Shown: positions 44,362 through 54,446, numbered from the stretch's first letter. The stretch: 64,000 nucleotides of DNA from JAIVJG01 sp964236735 (GCA_964236735.1 CAXSFM010000004.1:62001-126000), one strand, 5' to 3'. Notes: a model not told the origin generated them from the sequence alone. Translations and numbers: made by a program.

Positions 44362-45462
44362 TTGAGCAAATTAAGAATAGCGCTCGTCGGCTCCGGCGGC
44401 ATCACCGCGCATTATCTGCCCGTCTATCGCGAGCTTGACTGGGTACAAGTGGTCGTCTGCATGGATGCCCAAACGTCAGCCGCCGAAACAGCGGCAGAGT
44501 TTTTGTCGCAGGGAAACGGCGCGCCGAAGCCGCTCATCACTTCGGACTTTACCGCTGCGTTAAGCGAGCAAGTGGATGTCGTTGTCATCAACACGCCCAA
44601 TCACGTCCATCACGCGCAGGCCATCGCCGCGCTTGAAGCTGGCAAGCACGTCCTCTTGCAGAAGCCTGTCGCGCCGACTGTGCGCGAGGCCGAAGAGATC
44701 GCGTCCGCCGCGAGTCGCAGCAAGGGACTCAGCGGCCTGTACATGAGCTACTTCGACCAACCTCTGTTGCACGATTTGAAAGCGATGAAGGAGTCTGGCT
44801 TCTTCGGTGATGTCACACACTACTACGCGCGGCTGATGCACCGCTTCGGAATGCTGCGGTCAAAGCAGGCGCTTGAAAGCGGGCGGACGTGGCGCGAGAC
44901 GACGGCTCAGACGGGCGGCGGCTGTTTTATTCAACTCGCAGTTCACTTCATACACATCTTGTGTTGGATTAGCGAAGAGCGCGTCGTGCGTGCGACGGCG
45001 GTTACTAAAAACTTACGCTGTCCGGGCATCGAGGGCGAAGACATCGCGGCGGCAATTCTGGAGTTTGAGTCGGGCGCGCTGGCGACGCTCGACATGGCTT
45101 GGAATTGCTACGGCGAGCAACTCTCGATTCACGGCACGAGCGGAAGCGCGGAGTACATCAATAATCGCGTCGTGATACTGGAATCGAAAACGAACTCTTT
45201 CACAGGCCGCGTCGTTGATTACACGCCTTCAACTGCCGCGCGTTTTCCAGAGATTCAGGGGGCGGAGCAGACGTTGGAAATTTCGCCTCCGGCCATGAAC
45301 GATCATCACAACCCGCTTAACCAGCACCGCGTTTTTCTGGAAGCTGTGCGTGACGGTGCGGAACCGTTCGTCTCCATCGCGTCGGGCGTGGAAGATTTGC
45401 GCGTCGTTGCCGCCGTCTATGAATCCGCGCGCAGAGGTTGCGCTGTCTCTGTCGAGCGTTGA
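44362..45462 (+). CDS. Gfo/Idh/MocA family oxidoreductase (second of two)
   Basis: The 366-residue protein has the N-terminal cofactor motif LRIALVGSGGITAHYLPVY, the family Lys-Pro segment in GKHVLLQKPVAPTVREAEE, and an active-site segment GGGCFIQLAVHFIHILCWI. It starts with TTG at 44362; a nearby ATG at 44357 is out of frame and closes at once. The pair was probably duplicated long ago, as the two differ in length and motifs. The gene ends 32 nt before the end of the opposing transporter gene. Confidence 0.88.
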   Translation: MSKLRIALVGSGGITAHYLPVYRELDWVQVVVCMDAQTSAAETAAEFLSQGNGAPKPLITSDFTAALSEQVDVVVINTPNHVHHAQAIAALEAGKHVLLQKPVAPTVREAEEIASAASRSKGLSGLYMSYFDQPLLHDLKAMKESGFFGDVTHYYARLMHRFGMLRSKQALESGRTWRETTAQTGGGCFIQLAVHFIHILCWISEERVVRATAVTKNLRCPGIEGEDIAAAILEFESGALATLDMAWNCYGEQLSIHGTSGSAEYINNRVVILESKTNSFTGRVVDYTPSTAARFPEIQGAEQTLEISPPAMNDHHNPLNQHRVFLEAVRDGAEPFVSIASGVEDLRVVAAVYESARRGCAVSVER

Positions 45463-45494
45463 TGCGTGCGTGTGCGTGGAAGCGTCGAAAAGAT

Positions 45495-46598
45495 TTAAGT
45501 CGGCTCGACGCCGGATGCGGCTGCGCTGCTGGATTCCGTTAGTTCGGTGAGATTAGCGTTCACGGTCTCGCGCTTCTGATTTCTGGTGACATAGAGCGCG
45601 ATGCCCATGCCGATTAAGGTGATGAGCGTCACGATCAGAGATTGTGTGATCGTCAGCGGCAGATAGAACATTAATGCGCCCGCGACCATCACGGTGGCGG
45701 CGATCAATTTGTCAGTGATGTCTCGCTCTTTGAAGACGAGCCAGCCCATCAGCACCGAGAGCACGATGCCTGCGCGTTTGAGGCTAATCGTAATCACCAC
45801 GTCTATAAAATTGTGCGAAGAGAACTGGAGCAGATTGACGGCGGTCTCGCCCACGCCCGCGAGGACGATCCAGTAAGGCACAGAGCGCAAGACGGGTCGC
45901 CAGTCGGCGTGTCGGATCAATGCCATCACCCCGAAAATTACGCAGAGCAAAATGCCGTAACAAAATGCCAGCGTATAGGCATCGCTCATGCGAACGAGTT
46001 TGGCGTCGAGTGGATTGGTGAGAGAAAAAATAAAGGCGACCATCAGCATGTAGCGGCTGCCGCGCTCGCGCACAATCGCCTTCAAAGGCTCCAGCCAACT
46101 GATCGCAAAGAGTTGGCGGTGCATGACGAACGAGCCGAGCACGACGAGCACGACGCCGACTAGTTTGACGGTTGATGGTAACTCGTGCAGCAACACGTAG
46201 CCGGTCGGTATCAGGAAAAGCGGTGTGAAGGCGATGAACGGCATACACAGAGAGAGAGGCGACACTTGCAGCGCGCGGAAGTAGAGCAGCGTGGCGCAGG
46301 TGATGCCCGTAATATCAATCGCAAGATAGATGAGGAACGTGGGGAACGGCGCGAAATGCAGCGACTCGATACCGAAGAGCGCGCCGCTGTCTCTAAATTC
46401 CGGCAACCCGACAGCAGAGAGACGCCAGACGAAGACAAGTGTGTAGGCTATGGCTCCGAAAAATTTGGCGCAACTGGTCGCCGCAATCAACTCGTTGCGA
46501 TCAAGCGCCTTCTTGCGCGAGACATCCGTCAGCACATTAACCACAGAGGTCGCGGTTGCGAGCAACAAGCCGATCAATGCCAGTCCACCGATTTCCAT
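45495..46598 (-). CDS. DMT/EamA-type membrane transporter
   Basis: The 367-residue membrane protein has about ten hydrophobic segments, starting GGLALIGLLLATATSVVNVL and including TFLIYLAIDITGITCATLLYF, VGVVLVVLGSFVM, YWIVLAGVGETAVNLLQF and LIVTLITLIGMGIALYVT. The arrangement in two five-helix halves fits the drug/metabolite transporter superfamily, with family-like KRAGIVLSVLMGWLVFKERD near the C-terminal repeat. In this locus it may import or export a monosaccharide or uronate; substrate cannot be read from sequence. Convergent with the Gfo/Idh pair. Confidence 0.85.
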   Translation of the reverse strand: MEIGGLALIGLLLATATSVVNVLTDVSRKKALDRNELIAATSCAKFFGAIAYTLVFVWRLSAVGLPEFRDSGALFGIESLHFAPFPTFLIYLAIDITGITCATLLYFRALQVSPLSLCMPFIAFTPLFLIPTGYVLLHELPSTVKLVGVVLVVLGSFVMHRQLFAISWLEPLKAIVRERGSRYMLMVAFIFSLTNPLDAKLVRMSDAYTLAFCYGILLCVIFGVMALIRHADWRPVLRSVPYWIVLAGVGETAVNLLQFSSHNFIDVVITISLKRAGIVLSVLMGWLVFKERDITDKLIAATVMVAGALMFYLPLTITQSLIVTLITLIGMGIALYVTRNQKRETVNANLTELTESSSAAASGVEPT

Positions 46599-47083
46599 TG
46601 TTATTCTCCACCGTCGAAGCGCGTGACGATTTTATTTAAGTTGTTTCACCATCGTGATTCCTGTGCGTCTGCCGGGGTGAGTCATCAACAAACTTTGCGA
46701 TGCGCTTTGATAAATCTAACATGAAGTTGCTCACCGCCTGTTTCGTGCGGCTAACGGGCAATGCTCTTGGTGGGGAGGAAAACTTTATAAGAATGGGCGA
46801 AACTTACGAACGCTTGACGTGTGTGCAGCAAAAGTCGCTGATCAGCCAAAACTTGTAGTCTCAGCAGGAATGCTTACAATCGCTCGTCCAACGTTCATCG
46901 CACAGCGATAGTTAATAACACTACAGGCGAGTTTTGTTCAACTGAAATTAAGCGGTTAACTGATGGCTACTATCTCGCGTGGTCAGTTCGAGATTGTGAC
47001 CCTTGCTGAGACATCTCAATTTTAATCTCCGGTGAGAACGGGTAAGGCTCAGTCTGACCTGCTCACGAGAGGAAGACTTGATA
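46599..47083. other. Intergenic region upstream of the GH2 gene
   Basis: These 485 bases between divergent genes carry no convincing ORF. The segment from about 46780 is more AT-rich and includes an operator-like site at 46947-46962. The GH2 ribosome site GAGAGGAAG lies just before 47084. Confidence 0.6.
46947..46962. promoter_or_regulatory. Candidate LacI-family operator upstream of the GH2 gene
   Basis: ATTAAGCGGTTAACTG is a near-palindrome with a central CG (TTAA-GCGG-TTAA). It matches the pattern seen before the TonB receptor and the rhamnose operon and lies 122 nt upstream of the GH2 start. Confidence 0.45.
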
Positions 47084-50047
47084 ATGAGAAAACTTTTGAT
47101 CCTGCTCGCGGCGATTGCCTTGTGCGCCTCGACGTTCACGATCTGTGCCGCGTCGCCGTCAAGCGCGCGTGTGAAGTTCAACTTCAATCCGGACTGGAAG
47201 CTCAAGGCGGGCGATGTGGCGGGCGCGGAAGCCGTCAACTTTGACGATGCGAATTGGCAGAGCGTTACGACGCCACATGCCTGGAACGAAGACGACGCTT
47301 TCAGAAAGAGCATTCAGGATTTACCGACCGGCATCGCGTGGTATCGAAAACATTTCAAGCTGCCCGCACTGACCGCCGGGCAAAAAATATTTCTTGAGTT
47401 TGAGGGCATCCGGCAGGCCGGCGAATTTTATCTTAACGGCCAGTTCATCGGCAGGCATGAAAACGGAGTGATGGCGTTCGGCTTCGATATTACAGACAAG
47501 GTGTTGCCGGCGGGGCAGGAGAATGTCCTCGCCGTGAAGATTGATAACTCCTGGGACTATCAGGAACAGGCGACGAAGACGAAGTATCAATGGAGCGACC
47601 GAAACTTTTACGCGAACTACGGCGGCATCAACAAGAATGTCTATCTACACGCGACGAACAAGCTCTATCAGACGTTGCCGCTCTATTCGACGCTCGGCAC
47701 GACGGGCGTCTATGTCTATGCACAGGACTTCGACGTGCGCGGACGAAGCGCGCAGATTACTGCAGAGTCAGAGGTTAAGAACGATTCCGGCGCGTTGCAG
47801 AAATTCAGTTATGAAGTTGTCATCGAAGACATGAATGGCAAGCCGGTCAAGACTGTCAACGGCGGCTCATACAGTCTCGCGCCAAATCAAACGACGACTG
47901 TGCGCGCCACAGCGAGAGTCGGCGGGCTGAACTTCTGGAGTTGGGGTTATGGCTATCTCTACAATGTTTACACGACGCTGAAAGTTGACGGCAAAGCGGT
48001 TGATGTCGTGCAAACGCGGACGGGTTTTCGCAAGACGGAGTTTAGTCATGGAGTGACGAAACTGAATGACCGCGCCATTCAGTTCAAAGGTTACGCGCAA
48101 CGCACGACGAATGAATGGCCTGCGTTCGGTTCAGCCGTGCCCGCGTGGATGAGCGACTTCAGCAACCGCCTGATCGTCGCCGACAACGGCAACCTCGTGC
48201 GCTGGATGCACGTCACGCCGTGGAAGCAGGATGTTGAATCCTTCGACCGTCTCGGCCTCGTCGAATCCATGCCGGCGGGCGATTCGGAAAAGGACGCGCA
48301 GGGGCGACAGTGGGCGCAGCGCGTCGAGTTGATGCGCGATGCCATCATCTACAACCGGAACAATCCGAGCATCCTCTTTTACGAGTCCGGCAACAAGGGC
48401 GTCAGCGAAGCGCACATGGAAGAGATGCGCGCGATTAGAGACAAATTCGATCTGCACGGCGGGCGCGCCTCCGGCAGCCGCGAGATGTTGGAGCGCGGCA
48501 GTGCGGAGTATGGCGGCGAGATGCTCTACATCAACAAGAGCGCGACGAAGCCTCTGTGGGCGATGGAGTACTCACGCGACGAGGCTTTGCGTAAATACTG
48601 GGACGACTACTCTCCGCCTTTTCACAAGAACGGCGACGGGCCGCTTTATCGCAATGCGCCGGCGCGCGAGTACAACCGCAATCAGGACTCACAGGCGATT
48701 GAAGATGTCACACGCTGGTACGATTACTGGCGCGTGCGTCCCGGCACGGGCGAGCGTGTCAGCGACGGCGGCGTCAACATTATTTTCTCGGACAGCAACA
48801 CGCACTATCGCGGGGCGGAGAATTATCGTCGCAGCGGCGAAGTGGACGCAATGCGCTTGCCGAAGGACGGTTACTTCGCGCATCAAGTGATGTGGGACGG
48901 TTGGGTTGATGTCGAGCAGCCGCGCATCCACATCATCGGCCACTGGAATTATGCGCCCGGCACGAAGAAGGACGTGTACGTCGTTTCGAGCGCGGATAAA
49001 GTCGAGCTTTTCATCAACGGCAAATCGCAAGGCTTCGGCGAACAGAGCAGCCGCTTTCTCTACACCTTTAAGAATGTCGAATGGCAGCCGGGCAATGTGC
49101 AGGCTGTCGGGTACGACGCGAGCGGCAAGCGAATCGTCGAAACAAAGAAGCAGACCGCAGGCCAGCCCGACGCGATTCGTCTGACTCTGCACACCGCGCC
49201 CAAAGGGTTGTTGGCGAACGGCGCGGACGTTGCGCTCGTAGATGTCGAAGTTGTAGATGCGACGGGACAGCGTTGTCCGACTGCGCTCAACTTGATTAAC
49301 TTCTCGCTCAACGGCCCCGTCGAATGGCGCGGCGGCATCGCGCAGGGGACGGACAACCACATCCTCTCGAAAAGCCTGCCGGTGGAAAACGGCGTCAATC
49401 GCGTCAGCCTTCGCGCGCAGACTGCGGCGGGCAAGATCACTCTCAACGCGAGCGGCGAAGGTCTCAAGCCCGCATCCGTCGAGATCATCTCGCGGCCTTT
49501 TAACGTGACTGACGGGCTATCTCTTGAACTGCCCGGCGCGAACCTTAGTTCTTATCTTGAAAGAGGCGCGACGCCGTTTGGCGAATCTTTCAAGACGACA
49601 CGCACGCCTGTGCATATCGCCAGCGCGACTGCGGGGTCAAACAGCGACCAGACGATGAAGAGTTATGATGATGATGAGACGACAGGCTGGAGCAGCAAAG
49701 GGGAACTGGCGACGGCGTGGATCAAGTACGATTTTGATAAGCCATCGAGCGTCAGCGAAGTGACGCTCAAGCCCGGCGGCTGGCGCGAGCGTCGCTATCC
49801 GATTCGTATCACAGTTGACGGGCAGGAAGTATTCAGCGGCACGACGCCGGCGAGTCTCGGTTACGTCACGCTGCCGCTCAAGCGCGTCACAGGCAAGAGT
49901 CTCAGAATTGAACTGACAGGGCAGCCGACGGATAAGGCTATCACCAACATCATTGATCTCAACACCCAGAAGAAGCCGGTGGAACCCGGTTTCAGCGGTA
50001 GCGTGGCCGACGGGACGCTCAATATCGTCGAGTTGGAAATCTATTAG
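47084..50047 (+). CDS. Secreted GH2-family glycoside hydrolase with C-terminal binding domain
   Basis: The 987-residue protein has a signal peptide (cut near TICA-ASP), then the GH2 sugar-binding domain (NWQSVTTPHAWNEDDAF, GIAWYRKHFKLP, FEGIRQAGEFYLNGQFIGRHENG), an immunoglobulin-like domain, and the TIM barrel. The barrel nucleophile Glu fits KPLWAMEYSRDEA near residue 494. The acid/base region reads SILFYESGNKGVSE near residue 433: the usual GNE is GNK, with a Glu four residues earlier. Residues 780-987 form a discoidin-like binding domain. A beta-galactosidase role on rhamnogalacturonan side chains is plausible; the altered site leaves the specificity open. The ATG at 47084 follows GAGAGGAAG. 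Confidence 0.85.
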   Translation: MRKLLILLAAIALCASTFTICAASPSSARVKFNFNPDWKLKAGDVAGAEAVNFDDANWQSVTTPHAWNEDDAFRKSIQDLPTGIAWYRKHFKLPALTAGQKIFLEFEGIRQAGEFYLNGQFIGRHENGVMAFGFDITDKVLPAGQENVLAVKIDNSWDYQEQATKTKYQWSDRNFYANYGGINKNVYLHATNKLYQTLPLYSTLGTTGVYVYAQDFDVRGRSAQITAESEVKNDSGALQKFSYEVVIEDMNGKPVKTVNGGSYSLAPNQTTTVRATARVGGLNFWSWGYGYLYNVYTTLKVDGKAVDVVQTRTGFRKTEFSHGVTKLNDRAIQFKGYAQRTTNEWPAFGSAVPAWMSDFSNRLIVADNGNLVRWMHVTPWKQDVESFDRLGLVESMPAGDSEKDAQGRQWAQRVELMRDAIIYNRNNPSILFYESGNKGVSEAHMEEMRAIRDKFDLHGGRASGSREMLERGSAEYGGEMLYINKSATKPLWAMEYSRDEALRKYWDDYSPPFHKNGDGPLYRNAPAREYNRNQDSQAIEDVTRWYDYWRVRPGTGERVSDGGVNIIFSDSNTHYRGAENYRRSGEVDAMRLPKDGYFAHQVMWDGWVDVEQPRIHIIGHWNYAPGTKKDVYVVSSADKVELFINGKSQGFGEQSSRFLYTFKNVEWQPGNVQAVGYDASGKRIVETKKQTAGQPDAIRLTLHTAPKGLLANGADVALVDVEVVDATGQRCPTALNLINFSLNGPVEWRGGIAQGTDNHILSKSLPVENGVNRVSLRAQTAAGKITLNASGEGLKPASVEIISRPFNVTDGLSLELPGANLSSYLERGATPFGESFKTTRTPVHIASATAGSNSDQTMKSYDDDETTGWSSKGELATAWIKYDFDKPSSVSEVTLKPGGWRERRYPIRITVDGQEVFSGTTPASLGYVTLPLKRVTGKSLRIELTGQPTDKAITNIIDLNTQKKPVEPGFSGSVADGTLNIVELEIY

Positions 50048-50078
50048 CGAGGTTGGCTGTCGTCACTGACTTAAAACT

Positions 50079-51104
50079 TTAAGAGAGGATGGTGACGCTT
50101 CCAACTCTTGAGGGCGGGGCAGTTGAACTGCGGATGATGAGATTGGTCGGGAGAATAATTTCCATGCCCGGTTGGCCGGGCTGCTCGATGGTGGTGATCA
50201 ACGCCTCGATAGCTCTGCGGCCAATTTCCATGCGCGGCGAGCAGACAGTAGTGAGGGGCGGTTGGGAGAGCGCGGCGAAGGCGATGTCGTCGAAGCCGAC
50301 GATGGAAATGTCCTGCGGGATGATGAGTCCGGCGTCGTGAAACTCGCGCATCGCGCCGAGCGCCATCAAGTCGTTGGCGACAACCACGGCTGAAGGGAGC
50401 GGGCTGGAAGCCATAATCTCGTTCGCCGAGCGTCGCCCGCTTTCAAACTTGAAGTCTCCTTCGTAGATGACCGGCGGCAGCTCGCCCGGTAGATGCCGCG
50501 CCATCGAAGCGATAAATGCTTGTCGCCGAATCATGCCGGAGCGAATCGTGCTCGACCCTGCGATATGCACAATCTGTCTATGGCCGAGGGAAACTAGATG
50601 TTGCACCGCCTCTTCGATGCCGGCGGCATAATCAAGGACGATGTTGCTCATGTGCTCGCCGACTTTGCCGAGATCGTTGAAGACCACACGGACTTGTTTG
50701 CGTGCTAATTCATCGAGCAATTGCGGGTCAAGTTCCGCCGTCATCAACGCCACGCCCGCCACTTGCAGCTCGATCATGCGCCGCACGTACTCCGCCGCGC
50801 GCTTGGCGTCGTAGTTCGTGTTGACCAGAATCAGATTGTAGCCGCGTTGCGAGGCGGACAACTCGATGCTCTTGACCAACTCTGGAAAGAAGGGATTGGT
50901 GATGTCTGAGATGACCAGCCCGATAATGTTGCTGCGACCCGACGCGAGAGTGCGCGCGTGCGCGTTGGGATAATAGTTGCAAGTCTCAATCGCGCGCACG
51001 ACACGCTCGCGCGTGGCATCCGTAACGTACTTCGTTTTGTTGATGACGTGAGAGACGGTTGCTGTGGAGACTCCGGCCTCTCGGGCCACATCTTTGATTC
51101 GCAT
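50079..51104 (-). CDS. LacI family transcriptional regulator
   Basis: The 341-residue repressor-type protein has the LacI helix-turn-helix at its very start (MRIKDVAREAGVSTATVSHVIN) and the hinge helix (YYPNAHARTLASGRSNIIG). A periplasmic-binding-like effector domain follows, with GLVISDITNPFFPELV, GFDDIAFAALSQPPLTTV and the terminal LIIRSSTAP. It is convergent with the GH2 gene and divergent from the LarA-like gene. Three operator-like sequences in this window stand before locus genes, so it is the best candidate to bind them, with rhamnose or a pectin fragment as inducer. CGGTTAA, a possible half-site, overlaps its own start region. Confidence 0.93.
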   Translation of the reverse strand: MRIKDVAREAGVSTATVSHVINKTKYVTDATRERVVRAIETCNYYPNAHARTLASGRSNIIGLVISDITNPFFPELVKSIELSASQRGYNLILVNTNYDAKRAAEYVRRMIELQVAGVALMTAELDPQLLDELARKQVRVVFNDLGKVGEHMSNIVLDYAAGIEEAVQHLVSLGHRQIVHIAGSSTIRSGMIRRQAFIASMARHLPGELPPVIYEGDFKFESGRRSANEIMASSPLPSAVVVANDLMALGAMREFHDAGLIIPQDISIVGFDDIAFAALSQPPLTTVCSPRMEIGRRAIEALITTIEQPGQPGMEIILPTNLIIRSSTAPPSRVGSVTILS

Positions 51105-51156
51105 CGGTTAAGAATAAACTAACAAACTCAGTCGAAATTATAAAGAGACAAGCGGC

Positions 51157-52461
51157 GTGAAAGGTGTCCGGCAGATGAGCACGACGTTAGCAGAAACGGT
51201 GATTGGACAGGGCGCGCCCGATCTTGATCTGTCGCCGGCGGAGTTACGCGCCATTGTCGAGCAGGCGTTGGCGAGCGTCGGCAGAGACGCGCGCGTGCTC
51301 GCGATCATTCCCGACAAGACGCGCGACGACAACACCGACCTGCTTTTCCCTTTCGCCGCGCAGACGCTGGCCGCGCGCGGCGTCGCACAGTTCGATGCGC
51401 TGGTCGCGCAGGGCACGCACGCGCCGATGTCCGAAGCGGAAAAACGTCTGAAGGTCGGCTGCGGCGATGGCGTGCCCGCTCTGGGACGCATCTACGATCA
51501 TGCGTGGGATCAGCCGTCAGAGCTTGTCACGCTCGGCGAGTTGAGCGAGGCGCGCGTGCGCGAGTTGACGGGCGGACTCGTCACAGAGCCTGTGCCCGTC
51601 CAACTCAACCGCCTGCTCGCGCCCGGTCGCTACGATACTGTGCTCATATTCAGCGCGACCGTCCCGCATGAAGTGGCGGGCTTTGCCGGCGGCGCAAAAT
51701 ACTTTTTCCCCGGCGTCGCGGGGCCTGCCCTGACGCACGCGACACACTGGCTCGGCGCGCTGGCTTCGATTGAGCAAGTGATCGGGCGCGTCGAAACTCC
51801 GACCAGGCATCTCATCGAAGCTGCCGCAGATTTCGTGTCAGCGAACACTACCGTTTTCAATTCCGTCGTGACACGCACAGATGATGAGCGGCTCCGCACG
51901 CACGCGCTCTTCGCGGGAGATTTTCGTGCCGCCTTTCGGAGCGCGGCGGAAGTGAGCAAACAGGTTCACATCAAATATACCGGCAGAAAATACAAGCGCG
52001 TCGTGGCGTTGCTCGATGAGCATTACGAGGAGTTGTGGGTCGGCGGTAAGGCGAGCTACAAACTCGGCGGGATTATTGAAACCGGCGGAGAGTTAATTAT
52101 CTACGCGCCCCATCTCAAGAGCATCTCGGAGACGCACGGGCGGCTGATTGAAAAGTACGGCTATGCGCCGCTCGACAGGGTGCGCGAGATGGTCTCGCTC
52201 AACGAAGACCTACGCAAGAATTTATGCGTCGCCGCGCATCTGGCGCACGTCAGCTACGCCGGTTACATGGATGAGCAAGGGCGTGTCCAGCCGCGTTATC
52301 GCATCACGCTGGCCTCCGCGCTTGACGAAGAGACGTGTCGCCGCGTGAATTTAGGCTACATGGATTACCGGCAGTTCCAACGCGCGGATTATGAAGGAGA
52401 CGCCGACACGCTCGTCGTCGAGCGCGCAGGCCGCGACCTCTACCTCGTTGCGCCGCAGTAG
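51157..52461 (+). CDS. LarA-family nickel-pincer racemase/epimerase
   Basis: The 434-residue protein matches the lactate racemase LarA family, which uses a nickel-pincer nucleotide to racemise alpha-hydroxy acids or epimerise sugar acids. The cofactor-site residues are all present: PDKTRDDNT, QGTHAPMS, PHEVAGFAGGAKYFFPGVAG (including the Lys that binds the cofactor in LarA) and THATHW. No larB, larC or larE is in the window, so the cofactor must be made elsewhere. Within this locus it could act on L-lactate from rhamnose or on a sugar acid. Start GTG at 51157 or ATG at 51175; both have weak ribosome sites. Confidence 0.87.
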   Translation: MKGVRQMSTTLAETVIGQGAPDLDLSPAELRAIVEQALASVGRDARVLAIIPDKTRDDNTDLLFPFAAQTLAARGVAQFDALVAQGTHAPMSEAEKRLKVGCGDGVPALGRIYDHAWDQPSELVTLGELSEARVRELTGGLVTEPVPVQLNRLLAPGRYDTVLIFSATVPHEVAGFAGGAKYFFPGVAGPALTHATHWLGALASIEQVIGRVETPTRHLIEAAADFVSANTTVFNSVVTRTDDERLRTHALFAGDFRAAFRSAAEVSKQVHIKYTGRKYKRVVALLDEHYEELWVGGKASYKLGGIIETGGELIIYAPHLKSISETHGRLIEKYGYAPLDRVREMVSLNEDLRKNLCVAAHLAHVSYAGYMDEQGRVQPRYRITLASALDEETCRRVNLGYMDYRQFQRADYEGDADTLVVERAGRDLYLVAPQ

Positions 52462-52585
52462 CGCGGCCTGTGTAAGTCGGTTGAGTAGTCCGACCTGGCT
52501 TACCTTGTTCGCTTCGTTAGCCTGCTGCTTTGAGCGTGCCTCGTCGCGTGCGCTCCATCAGCGTTCAGTCGGCAACTGCATAACA

Positions 52586-54241
52586 ATGAAAGTTAAAATT
52601 CCTATCACGTGCGTCGCTATTCTTCTGGCCGTCATCTGTCTGCCGTGCCTGACGGCGGCGCAAACTCCGCCAACGGCGAGCTTGCAGCGTAGTCCGGTCT
52701 CCAAAGTGTGGGTTGCCGACAACGGCGACGGCACGTACAAAAATCCTATCCTCTATGCCGACTACTCCGACCCGGACGTGCTTCGCGTGGGCGAAGATTA
52801 TTACCTGACCGCTTCGAGCTTCAACGCCGTGCCGGGCTTGCCCATCCTCCACTCGAAAGATTTGGTGAACTGGACGATCATCGGCCACGTCTTCACGCGG
52901 CAGCTGCCCGACGATGTTTTCAGCAAGCCGCAGCACGGAGGCGGAGTCTGGGCGCCGTCGCTTCGTTATCACAAAGGTGAGTTCTATCTCTATTATCCAG
53001 ACCCGGATCGGGGCATCTATCTCGTGAAGGCCACAGACCCGTCTGGCCCGTGGTCGGAGCCTCTCTTAATCAAAGAAGCCAAAGGCTGGATAGACCCGTG
53101 CCCGCTCTGGGACGACGACGGCAAAGCCTATCTCGTTAACGCGCTGGCGGCCAGTCGCTCAGGCGTCAAGAGCATCATCGTCGTCAACCGTATGAGCGAG
53201 GACGGCACGAAGCTACTCGATGACGGCGTGATGGTCTTTGACGGTCACGACAGGCATCCCACCATCGAAGGGCCGAAGTTCTACAAGAGGAACGGCTACT
53301 ATTACATCTCCGCGCCTGCCGGCGGTGTGCCGACGGGCTGGCAGTTGATTCTGCGTTCGAAGAATGTGTACGGCCCCTACGAAGAGAAAGTCGTGCTGGC
53401 GCAAGGGCGCACGCAGATCAACGGGCCGCATCAAGGCGGCTGGGTGGACACGCCTGCGGGCGAGTTCTGGTTCATCCACTTTCAGGACAAAGGCGCGTAT
53501 GGCCGCGTCGTACTTTTGGAGCCGATGCGTTGGGTACGCGACTGGCCGGTGATGGGCGTTGACCCGGACGGCGACGGCAAAGGCGAGCCGGTTTCGACTT
53601 ACAAGAAACCGAACGTGGGACGGACATGGCCTCTAGCGACGCCGCCCGACTCGGACGAGTTTGAAAGAAACGGCCTCGCCCCGCAGTGGCAGTGGCACGC
53701 CAACCCGCAACCCAATTGGGCATTCCCGTCCGGCGGGCTTGGCTTCATCCGTTTGTTCAACGTGCCGCTCCCCGAAGGCTTTCAAAATTTCTGGGACGCG
53801 CCTAATTTGCTGCTGCAAAAATTTCCCGCGCCCGCGTTCACCGTCACCACCAAAGTCACCTTCACGCCACGCACAGACGACGAGCGCACGGGGCTGATCG
53901 TGATGGGTCTCGATTACGCTTACCTGTCAATCGTGCAGCGACAGGAGAAACTGTTCATCTCGCAGACGGTTTGCCATAACGCCGACACACACGCCGGAGA
54001 GAAAGAGAGCGCGGGCGTGCCCTTGAAGGGCAACACCTTTTACTTGCGCGTGCATGTCATGGAGGGCGCGCTGTGCAAATTCAGTTACAGCGCGGATGGC
54101 CAGAATTTCACGCCCGTCGGCGAGCCGTTCACCGCGCGCGAAGGGAGATGGATAGGCGCGAAGGTCGGCCTCTTCGCCGTCAGGACGGGCAAGACGCGCG
54201 AGAACGGTTATGCCGATTATGATTGGTTCAGAGTCGAATAG
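52586..54241 (+). CDS. Secreted GH43 glycosidase with GH43 C-terminal domain
   Basis: This 551-residue hydrolase has a signal peptide (cut near TAA-QTPP) and an N-terminal five-bladed propeller carrying the GH43 triad regions: YSDPDVLRVGEDYYLTAS (base Asp), GWIDPCPLWDDDGKAYLV (second Asp) and TIEGPKFYKRNGYYYIS (acid Glu). The C-terminal 190 residues are a beta-sandwich of the xylosidase-associated type (LPEGFQNFWDAPNLLLQKFP, DERTGLIVMGLDYAYL). Likely substrates are arabinose or xylose side chains on pectin. The ATG at 52586 opens the signal peptide; the frame upstream overlaps the LarA-like gene and is not credible. It begins 124 nt after that gene. Confidence 0.9.
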   Translation: MKVKIPITCVAILLAVICLPCLTAAQTPPTASLQRSPVSKVWVADNGDGTYKNPILYADYSDPDVLRVGEDYYLTASSFNAVPGLPILHSKDLVNWTIIGHVFTRQLPDDVFSKPQHGGGVWAPSLRYHKGEFYLYYPDPDRGIYLVKATDPSGPWSEPLLIKEAKGWIDPCPLWDDDGKAYLVNALAASRSGVKSIIVVNRMSEDGTKLLDDGVMVFDGHDRHPTIEGPKFYKRNGYYYISAPAGGVPTGWQLILRSKNVYGPYEEKVVLAQGRTQINGPHQGGWVDTPAGEFWFIHFQDKGAYGRVVLLEPMRWVRDWPVMGVDPDGDGKGEPVSTYKKPNVGRTWPLATPPDSDEFERNGLAPQWQWHANPQPNWAFPSGGLGFIRLFNVPLPEGFQNFWDAPNLLLQKFPAPAFTVTTKVTFTPRTDDERTGLIVMGLDYAYLSIVQRQEKLFISQTVCHNADTHAGEKESAGVPLKGNTFYLRVHVMEGALCKFSYSADGQNFTPVGEPFTAREGRWIGAKVGLFAVRTGKTRENGYADYDWFRVE

Positions 54242-54446
54242 TCATCGTGCCAGAGTTGGGAGTGACGAGCGCGCTCCACCCAAGGCTCAGACGATAGCTT
54301 TTCCAGTCATAGTTTGACCGTCTGACAAACACCCATCAGGGTCTTCTTGCAATTTCTCGGAAAGATGCTAAAGTGCTGCAAACAGCGAGCATTACGCGCA
54401 CAATCGCCCCGTTCATCTATCTTTTAAGAGTCTTTTCAAGTTATCA

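Noticed and set aside
52391..52585. Upstream extension of the GH43 gene
   Set aside because: It overlaps the LarA-like gene and precedes an obvious signal peptide, so it is not translated as part of the protein.
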